The translations under genes were made by a program, and so were the position numbers. The notes beneath the pieces are model-generated. The model was not told where the DNA came from, did no database searches, and saw only the letters and a list, made by a program, of their open reading frames with translations. A stretch of DNA of 11,310 nt. It comes from an uncultured Verrucomicrobiota bacterium. GTDB lineage: Bacteria > Verrucomicrobiota > Kiritimatiellia > RFP12 > UBA1067. Positions 7,518-11,310 of this stretch are shown here, in pieces (within the stretch, counting starts at the first letter, position 1; each line of letters starts with the position of its first letter). The stretch covers positions 1 to 11,310 of the forward strand of contig CAMOHV010000014.1 in NCBI GenBank assembly GCA_946615275.1, in the 5' to 3' direction.

Positions 7518-7592
7518 TACGCGCATCCCGTGCGTCTGCGGTCACGCGGGACGCATGCCCCTACCAGATTCGCAGGAGATTTTGCCTCCCTA

Positions 7593-7613
7593 GGCACTAA
7601 GCACTAGGCACTT
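7593..7613. repeat. Heptanucleotide tandem repeat, three copies
   Basis: GGCACTA (7593-7599), AGCACTA (7600-7606) and GGCACTT (7607-7613) run directly into the first DnaA-like box at 7612. The consensus is RGCACTW. It is similar in unit length, but not sequence, to repeats at 8316 and 9912. Confidence 0.8.
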
Positions 7614-7716
7614 ATCAACAATATATCACAACCTGTTGATAAATCGGTTATAAACAGCCTTATGAACAACTGTTTATAACTTTACTTGTGATAAATCTGT
7701 TGATAACTGTTGATAA
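7612..7716. promoter_or_regulatory. Candidate oriC: seven DnaA-like boxes in 105 bp
   Basis: Boxes on the plus strand: TTATCAACA 7612-7620, TTATAAACA 7648-7656, TTATGAACA 7660-7668. On the minus strand: TTATCAACA at 7634-7642, 7698-7706 and 7708-7716, and TTATAAACA at 7671-7679. The shared consensus is TTATNAACA, one base from E. coli TTATCCACA when N is C. The last two boxes are 10 bp apart, on the same face of the helix. The region is strongly AT-rich compared with the flanking genes and lies downstream of dnaA-dnaN-rlmL, with mnmG further left. TTGTGATAA at 7686-7694 is a weaker relative. Bacterial origins are known for such clusters near dnaA; function here is inferred. Confidence 0.75.
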
Positions 7717-7724
7717 ATACCCTC

Positions 7725-7755
7725 TTGTCAAGTTGGCCGGAAAAGGGCATACTAT
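7725..7755 (+). promoter_or_regulatory. Promoter of the HTH/zinc-ribbon gene
   Basis: TTGTCA (7725-7730) and TACTAT (7750-7755) are separated by 19 bp, slightly long. The -10 is 27 bp before ATG 7783. It begins 9 bp after the last DnaA-like box, so DnaA or the initiation complex could influence it. Confidence 0.5.
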
Positions 7756-7782
7756 ATGACGCCAGTGAAAACCAGGTGAACG

Positions 7783-8334
7783 ATGACGAATCTTGACGCA
7801 GAGATATGCCGCCGATTCAAGGAGGCGCGAAAGGGGAAAGGGCTGTCGCAGTCCTCTCTCGCGGTCGAGGTCGGGTGCAAGCAGTCTGCGATTTCAGCGT
7901 TCGAGAATGGAGACGCGACGAAGCTCTCCGATGCGACTGTGAAGAGGATATCGGAAGTTCTTGGTGTTTCGCTTGAGGCACCAAAGAGGGAGGAGAAGGC
8001 GCCTCAGCCGGCGGTGGTTCCAGGGATTATGGTGAGGGGATATTGTCCTGATCCGAACTGTCCGTCGAACGTTCCGTATGTCGTGGGCGACAGGTTGTTC
8101 TTCAAGACGCTTCGCGACAAGGCCTCGCCGAATGGAGGGGCCAGATGCGCCTGCTGCGGAGAGGTGCTGGAGATGCGGTGCCCTGCCTGCGGCGCGCCGC
8201 TAAACGACGGGGCGTGCTGCGGGGTGTGCGGCGCATCGTATGTCTCCATCACGCTACCGTCCGGCATTGACGCCGCGGCCTGGTCGGCGGCAAGGCGTTC
8301 AGAGCTGCTGCAGCTCTCAACACTCAACCCCTAA
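7783..8334 (+). CDS. Cro/CI-type helix-turn-helix protein with zinc ribbons
   Basis: A 183-residue protein not matching a named gene I know. Residues about 6-62 form an XRE-family HTH (ICRRFKEARKGKGLSQSSLAVEVGC and QSAISAFENGDATKLSDATVKRISEVLGV). A linker rich in Glu, Lys and Pro follows (65-80). The rest has paired cysteines suited to zinc binding: C88-x4-C93 with C122/C124/C125 as one likely knuckle set, and CPAC (133-136) with CCGVC (145-149) as a second ribbon. The C-terminal tail is short and helical. A transcription regulator or a DNA-bound scaffold is plausible; its regulon is unknown. AGGTGA lies 3 nt before ATG 7783, which is tight. It is the first gene after the candidate oriC and overlaps a heptad repeat at its end. 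The response regulator starts 12 bp later, probably in the same operon. Confidence 0.8.
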   Translation: MTNLDAEICRRFKEARKGKGLSQSSLAVEVGCKQSAISAFENGDATKLSDATVKRISEVLGVSLEAPKREEKAPQPAVVPGIMVRGYCPDPNCPSNVPYVVGDRLFFKTLRDKASPNGGARCACCGEVLEMRCPACGAPLNDGACCGVCGASYVSITLPSGIDAAAWSAARRSELLQLSTLNP

Positions 8335-8343
8335 TCCCCAACT
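8316..8343. repeat. Degenerate heptad repeat across a stop codon and the gene junction
   Basis: CTCAACA (8316-8322), CTCAACC (8323-8329), CCTAATC (8330-8336) and CCCAACT (8337-8343) follow a 7-bp period. The repeat provides the last codons and stop (8332-8334) of the HTH gene and fills the gap to the next ATG, leaving the response regulator without a Shine-Dalgarno sequence. Confidence 0.6.
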
Positions 8344-8346
8344 CCT

Positions 8347-9042
8347 ATGTCCAATATTCTGATAGCGGAAGACGAGAGGAACATCGCGGATGTTGTCAAG
8401 GACATCCTCGAGGCTGAAGGACATGTTGTACGCATAGTGCGCAACGGAGTGGCCGCGATCGCCGCATACCACGAGAGCCGACCCGATATGCTCGTTCTCG
8501 ACGTGATGATGCCGCGGAAGAACGGTTTCGAGGTGTGCGCCGAGATCCGCGAAGTTGACGGGCTTACGCCCATCCTCTTCCTTACCGCGCGCGACGCGGA
8601 CGTGGACAAGGTCCACGGCCTCAACATCGGGGCCGACGACTATCTCACCAAGCCGTTCAGCGCGCAGGAGCTCGTGGCGCGCGTCGCCGCCATTCTCCGC
8701 CGCGCCGCCAGAAGCGCCGAGACCAAGGAGCCAATCGCATCCGACGCCCCCTTCGTCATCGCCGGGCACAAGGTCGATCCTCGCCGGCTCACGCTCACGA
8801 ACCTCGTCACGAAGCGTTCCGTGAGCCTCACCGTGCACGACCCGATGGTGCTGCGCGTGTTCGCGGAGAATCCTGATGTCGTCCTTAGCCGCGACGAGCT
8901 GATCGACAAGGCGTGGGGCATGCGCATGGGCGCCACCACGCGCACAGTGGACATGGCGATACTCAAGATACGCAAGCTGCTCGGCCCCGCTTCCAAGCAT
9001 ATTGAGACAGTCCGCGCGGGCGGCTACCGCTATAGGCCTTGA
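8347..9042 (+). CDS. OmpR/PhoB-family response regulator (orphan in this window)
   Basis: A 231-residue two-domain transcription factor. The receiver domain (about 1-120) has the acidic pair E8/D9, the phosphoacceptor D52 in VLDVMMPRKNG, T80 in FLTARD and K102 in YLTKPF, so phosphorylation looks possible. The C-terminal winged helix (about 135-231) shows LTVHDPMVLRVFAENPDVVLSR, ELIDKAWG, RTVDMAILKIRKLLG and the wing end IETVRAGGYRYRP. Such proteins bind as dimers to direct repeats about 11 bp apart. No histidine kinase gene is adjacent. The start ATG lies 12 bp after the HTH gene with no Shine-Dalgarno, suggesting coupled translation. An array of 11-bp direct repeats begins 7 bp after the stop, and I infer it is this protein's binding site. 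Similar orphan regulators control replication in other lineages (CtrA in Caulobacter), but the specific role here is unknown. Confidence 0.93.
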   Translation: MSNILIAEDERNIADVVKDILEAEGHVVRIVRNGVAAIAAYHESRPDMLVLDVMMPRKNGFEVCAEIREVDGLTPILFLTARDADVDKVHGLNIGADDYLTKPFSAQELVARVAAILRRAARSAETKEPIASDAPFVIAGHKVDPRRLTLTNLVTKRSVSLTVHDPMVLRVFAENPDVVLSRDELIDKAWGMRMGATTRTVDMAILKIRKLLGPASKHIETVRAGGYRYRP

Positions 9043-9049
9043 GCCCGAT

Positions 9050-9137
9050 TTTTACAATAGATTTACAATACTTTTACAATAGATTTACATTATTTTTACA
9101 ATACTTTTACAATACTTTTACAGTAGCTTGACAATTC
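9050..9137 (+). promoter_or_regulatory. Array of eight 11-bp direct repeats (probable response-regulator operator)
   Basis: Units with consensus WTTTACAATAS start at 9050, 9061, 9072, 9083, 9094, 9105, 9116 and 9127, with no spacing change. Units 1 and 3 are identical (TTTTACAATAG), as are 5 and 6 (TTTTACAATAC). Unit 4 (ATTTACATTAT), unit 7 (TTTTACAGTAG) and unit 8 (CTTGACAATTC) are variants. Unit 8 contains the promoter hexamer TTGACA. The 11-bp period matches the known spacing of PhoB/PhoP-type half-sites, and B. subtilis PhoP recognises TTWACA-like hexamers. The flanking gene encodes an OmpR/PhoB-family protein. Confidence 0.85.
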
Positions 9138-9159
9138 GTCTCCCGTTTTTTGGTTAAAT
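9128..9159 (+). promoter_or_regulatory. Promoter of the Whirly-like gene, in phase with the repeat array
   Basis: TTGACA (9128-9133) lies inside repeat unit 8. The best -10 is TTAAAT (9154-9159) in the context GGTTAAATATT, like other -10 regions here, giving a long 20-bp spacer. Poor spacing would fit an activator-dependent promoter. A small hairpin (TTCC 9169-9172 with GGAA 9177-9180, closed by TGTC/GACA) may sit at the start of the leader. AGGAGA (9204-9209) precedes the ATG by 5 nt. Confidence 0.55.
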
Positions 9160-9214
9160 ATTGGTGTCTTCCGCGTGGAAGGCGCAGACATCAAAACCAA
9201 AACAGGAGACGACA

Positions 9215-9805
9215 ATGAACGAAAGCATCGAAAAGACAGGAGCCCCCGCGGCGTACCGCCCCAGGCTTTCCTACTACCATGCAAACTCGAAGGGCACCGG
9301 CAGCGCCCTGCAGCTGGAGCTGCATCCAGCGCACGACGAAACCGCCGGCAGCATCTTCCTGAGCATAGCCCGCCAGAAGACCGCTGGATCCCGCGAGCCA
9401 GGCAACGTCATCATGCCTTCCTTCGACTGGAAGAACAAGGCCGTGCTGAAGCTCGACGCCTCGGACCTCTCGCAGGTACTCCAGGTGATGCGCGGCATAC
9501 AGGAGAGCATCGCCGACGGCAAAGGGCTCTTCCACCGATCGGTGAACGCCACGACGGTGATCAAATTCGAGCATCGCATCGAGCCGAGGCCCGGCTACGC
9601 ATTCGACGTGTGGAAGAAGCCGCACGACGGCGAGCAGCAGCACTACTACTTCACGTTCGATCCGTCCGAGGCGTTCTTCCTGATGCTCGCGCTCGAGCAG
9701 TCGGCCGGGGTGATCGCGTTCGGCATCCCGCAGGTGATACCGCGCGCGAAGACATACGAGAACGTCCGGGTCGCGACGCCCGTCGCCGCGAACGACCCGT
9801 TCTGA
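9215..9805 (+). CDS. Uncharacterised protein, possible Whirly-like single-strand nucleic-acid-binding protein
   Basis: A 196-residue protein that I do not recognise as a named family. ATG 9215 is chosen because AGGAGA precedes it; an in-frame TTG at 9161 overlaps the -10. The layout suggests two strand-rich sheets each followed by a helix: GSALQLELHPA, GSIFLSIARQK, FDWKNKAVLKLD, helix ASDLSQVLQVMRGIQESI, then a Gly-Lys-Gly turn (DGKGLFHRS), TTVIKFEHRIEP, GYAFDVWKK, HYYFTFDPSE and helix AFFLMLALEQSAGVIAFGIP. This order, with an aromatic-D/W-K strand, a DL helix, an FH motif, an EP-PGY strand and a final helix, recalls plant Whirly and PUR/MRP ssDNA/RNA-binding proteins. That is inference from pattern only. 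No signal peptide or membrane segment is visible, so it is probably cytoplasmic. It has its own promoter beneath the 11-bp repeat array and is followed by a long hairpin. Confidence 0.75.
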   Translation: MNESIEKTGAPAAYRPRLSYYHANSKGTGSALQLELHPAHDETAGSIFLSIARQKTAGSREPGNVIMPSFDWKNKAVLKLDASDLSQVLQVMRGIQESIADGKGLFHRSVNATTVIKFEHRIEPRPGYAFDVWKKPHDGEQQHYYFTFDPSEAFFLMLALEQSAGVIAFGIPQVIPRAKTYENVRVATPVAANDPF

Positions 9806-9819
9806 AATCCTATCTAGAA

Positions 9820-9906
9820 CCATTGCGTCTAGCGGGCGGGATGTTTCTTGAGGGGTGTGAAAGTCCTGACGACGCCCCTCCTTCCGGCGGCCCGCAGACG
9901 CAGTGG
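9820..9906 (+). ncRNA. Long nested hairpin between two genes (structured 3' element or small RNA candidate)
   Basis: The outer arms CCATTGCGTCT-A-GCGGGC (9820-9837) and GCCCGCAGACGCAGTGG (9890-9906) pair over 17 bp, with a single bulged A9831 and one G-U. An inner stem of 9 bp pairs GAGGGGTGT (9850-9858) with ACGCCCCTC (9872-9880), with one G-U and a 13-nt loop. A further GGGA/TTCC pairing (9838-9841 with 9882-9885) is possible between them. The next T-run is at 9935-9939, too far for a standard intrinsic terminator. It may end or stabilise the upstream transcript. Function is unknown. Confidence 0.5.
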
Positions 9907-9911
9907 ATAGA

Positions 9912-9936
9912 AATTGAGAATTGAGAATTGAGAATT
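9912..9936. repeat. Heptanucleotide tandem repeat AATTGAG, 3.6 copies
   Basis: Exact units lie at 9912-9918, 9919-9925 and 9926-9932, followed by AATT. A T-run ends it (9935-9939). It creates an in-frame TTG at 9921 that opens the DUF2851 frame, but that is not a credible start. Confidence 0.85.
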
Positions 9937-9953
9937 TTTGGGTTGGCTTTCAG

Positions 9954-9969
9954 CCATTCAACCATTCAA
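9954..9969. repeat. Octanucleotide direct repeat CCATTCAA, two copies
   Basis: Two exact adjacent copies at 9954-9961 and 9962-9969, in the leader region of the DUF2851 gene. Probably another slippage product; no function is apparent. Confidence 0.7.
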
Positions 9970-9998
9970 CTTTTCCACTATTGAACTTAGGTCATAAA

Positions 9999-11201
9999 AT
10001 GTTCACCGAAAATCCAATCTCCGAGCGGCAGGTGCAGGCCGTGTGGTACGACGGCGCTCTGAGGCCAGATGGTCTCATGACGTTGGACGGGGAGCCATTG
10101 CGGGTCCTCGACTCCGGCATCTGGAATCTGGAGGCCGGGCCGGACTTCAAGAACGCCGTCGTCGAGGTGGGCTCCCCGCCAAGACGCATGATGGGGGACG
10201 TTGAGATACACGTCAGGCCTTCCGACTGGACGGCGCACGCACATTCGCCCGACCCGGCATATCGGCGTGTGGTGGTCCATGCCACATGGTTCGCCGGTCC
10301 GCCGCCGCCCGGTCTTCCGCCGGGATGCGCAAGCGTCTCGCTTGGCGGCTTGGCAGCAGCGCGCCCCGGCTTCGACCTTGCGAAGATAGACGTTGGAGCG
10401 TATCCGTTCGCCTGCATACCGCGCGAGCCGCGTCCGTGCGAGCTGGCTCTTCGGGGCCGGCCCGACGCGATCATTGCCGTGCTGTCCGCCGCCGGGCGCG
10501 CGAGGCTTGCGCGAAAGGCCGTCCGGATAAAGGAGATTCTCCTCCACGGAGGTTCATGCGACCAGCTCTTCTACGAGGAGGTGTTCGCGGCGCTTGGCTA
10601 CAAGTACAACGCCTTTCCGTTCCGGGACGTGGCGGCCCAGATGCCATGGAGCGAGCTGCCGTCGGATCCCGGATACGCCGAGACGGCGCTATCGTGCGTC
10701 GCGAAGATGAAGGTCACGCAGGAGAGGCCGTGGCGGCGCTCGAACGTTCGCCCGGCCAACTCGCCGGAGCGCCGGCTCAAGGCCGCCGCCGCGCTTTTCA
10801 GCCAGGGGCCAGCCCTGCGTGGGCGCCTCATGGCCTGCGATCTTTCCGAGAGGAAGGGGCAGCGAGCGGCGGCGGCGGTTCTGTGCGATGGGAATCTGAT
10901 GGGCCGGCGCAGGGCGGGGGCCATCATCGCGAACGTCCTGGTGCCGTTCGCCATCGCGGAGGGCGGTATGGACGAGGCGCCGGAGTGGATCCTGCCAGAG
11001 GACGTCTCGGCGCCTGTACGCCTGGCGGCGTTCCGGCTTCTCGGCCGCGACCACAATCCGTCGCTGTACGCGGGGAACGGGCTTCTGATACAGGGCCTCC
11101 TGCACGTCCACAGGGAGTTCTGCCTGGCGGTCCACCCCGGCTGCGGCGCGTGCGCGCTTGCCGCGTCTCTTTCCTCCACGCGCGGCGAAAATATGGTATA
11201 A
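9999..11201 (+). CDS. DUF2851 family protein
   Basis: A 400-residue protein of a conserved family without known function. Start ATG 9999 has AGG at 9989-9991, 7 nt upstream; the frame is open back to 9921, but that part is repeat sequence. Family landmarks are the N-terminal ISERQVQAVWYDGAL, LDSGIWNLEAGPDFKNAVVEV (GPDF 47-50), GDVEIHVRPSDW (66-77), H80 and H82 in TAHAHS, and the strand VVVHATWF. The conserved acidic and histidine residues could form a metal or nuclease-like site, but that is speculation. Middle and C-terminal parts are helical, with EILLHGGSCDQLFYEEVFAALGYKYN and a region near ILPEDVSAPVRLAAFRLLGRDHNPS; three Cys near the end (AVHPGCGACALA and REFC) might bind metal. No signal peptide is visible. 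The TAA stop lies inside the purB -10 box. Confidence 0.85.
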   Translation: MFTENPISERQVQAVWYDGALRPDGLMTLDGEPLRVLDSGIWNLEAGPDFKNAVVEVGSPPRRMMGDVEIHVRPSDWTAHAHSPDPAYRRVVVHATWFAGPPPPGLPPGCASVSLGGLAAARPGFDLAKIDVGAYPFACIPREPRPCELALRGRPDAIIAVLSAAGRARLARKAVRIKEILLHGGSCDQLFYEEVFAALGYKYNAFPFRDVAAQMPWSELPSDPGYAETALSCVAKMKVTQERPWRRSNVRPANSPERRLKAAAALFSQGPALRGRLMACDLSERKGQRAAAAVLCDGNLMGRRRAGAIIANVLVPFAIAEGGMDEAPEWILPEDVSAPVRLAAFRLLGRDHNPSLYAGNGLLIQGLLHVHREFCLAVHPGCGACALAASLSSTRGENMV

Positions 11202-11215
11202 TATTCGCGTAGAGG
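11173..11215 (+). promoter_or_regulatory. purB promoter overlapping the upstream stop codon, inside a dyad
   Basis: TATAAT at 11197-11202 includes the DUF2851 stop TAA (11199-11201) and is preceded by AAAATATGG, as at the antiporter promoter. No clear -35 is present. CCTCCACGCG (11173-11182) and CGCGTAGAGG (11206-11215) form an inverted repeat with one mismatch surrounding the -10, and GCGAA/TTCGC adds inner symmetry. The dyad could be an operator; that is inference. Confidence 0.55.
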
Positions 11216-11225
11216 AAACCAGAAG

Positions 11226-11310
11226 ATGTCCATGATAGATCCATTGATGGCGATTTCGCCGCTTGACGGACGCTACGGCGGCAAGGTGGAGGAGCTTAGA
11301 GAGGTGTTCT
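11226..11310 (+). CDS. purB: Adenylosuccinate lyase PurB, 5' end
   Basis: Only the first 28 codons lie in the window. The translation MSMIDPLMAISPLDGRYGGK followed by VEELREVF matches the N-terminus of PurB, where AISPLDGRY is the family hallmark. The enzyme removes fumarate from SAICAR and adenylosuccinate in purine synthesis, in the cytoplasm. GAGGA (11212-11216) lies 9 nt before ATG 11226; a second ATG at 11232 is possible but less well spaced. The short leader and the dyad promoter suggest it begins a new transcript. Confidence 0.88.
   Translation, partial: MSMIDPLMAISPLDGRYGGKVEELREVF

Noticed and set aside
7521..7558. GC-rich hairpin after the methyltransferase gene as terminator
   Set aside because: Pairing of GCGCATCCCG with CGGGACGCATGC has mismatches and no T-tract follows; too weak to call.
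9050..9137. CRISPR array or plasmid-type iterons
   Set aside because: Units are only 11 bp with no spacers, ruling out CRISPR; no replication-initiator gene of plasmid type is adjacent, and the array leads into a promoter.
9161..9214. Upstream TTG start for the Whirly-like protein
   Set aside because: It falls at the end of the -10 region, so it could not be transcribed fully, while ATG 9215 has AGGAGA 5 nt upstream.
9820..9906. Integron attC site or intrinsic terminator
   Set aside because: No GTTRRRY/RYYYAAC core sites, no integrase, and no T-run directly after the stem.
9921..9998. 26-residue N-terminal extension of the DUF2851 protein
   Set aside because: It is made of heptad and octad repeat sequence and starts at a TTG inside the repeat; ATG 9999 opens the conserved family region.

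Overview
This window looks like the replication-origin neighbourhood of a GC-rich bacterial chromosome. The order is mnmG (gidA) - antiporter - dnaA - dnaN - an rlmL-type methyltransferase - a dense DnaA-box cluster. All genes lie on the plus strand. Intergenic gaps are AT-rich and several carry short tandem repeats. The overall style (weak or absent Shine-Dalgarno sequences in places, heptad repeats, an antiporter-EIIA fusion) suggests a Verrucomicrobiota/Kiritimatiellota/Lentisphaerota-type organism. That taxonomic guess is an inference of low to moderate confidence, because no rRNA or diagnostic marker is present.

Left part (1-3403): the 3' half of mnmG, then a 17-bp tandem repeat, then a CPA2-type cation/proton antiporter. 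The antiporter has a C-terminal PTS EIIA domain instead of the usual nucleotide-binding domain. A perfect palindrome of two DnaA-box-like 9-mers follows its stop codon.

Replication core (3381-7780): dnaA (start corrected to 3492), a 275-bp spacer with four DnaA-like boxes including an abutting tandem pair, dnaN with a clear promoter, an rRNA methyltransferase of the RlmL/YpsC type 13 bp downstream, and then a 105-bp stretch with seven DnaA-like boxes (consensus TTATNAACA), which is the best oriC candidate. The DnaA recognition helix reads NHSTV where E. coli has DHTTV, and the boxes also depart from the E. coli consensus.

Regulatory block (7783-9805): a helix-turn-helix/zinc-ribbon protein, and an orphan OmpR/PhoB-family response regulator 12 bp downstream. 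Right after the regulator's stop codon comes an array of eight 11-bp direct repeats in perfect helical phase, whose last unit contains the -35 TTGACA of the next promoter. That promoter drives an unfamiliar 196-residue protein whose pattern resembles Whirly-type single-strand DNA-binding proteins. The regulator, its probable operator array and a possible ssDNA-binding target beside oriC form the most interesting unit here.

Right end (9806-11310): a long nested hairpin, heptad and octad repeats, a DUF2851-family protein, and the first 28 codons of purB. The purB promoter -10 box overlaps the DUF2851 stop codon. No tRNA, rRNA, CRISPR array or insertion sequence was seen, and no gene-free stretch exceeds 300 bp.
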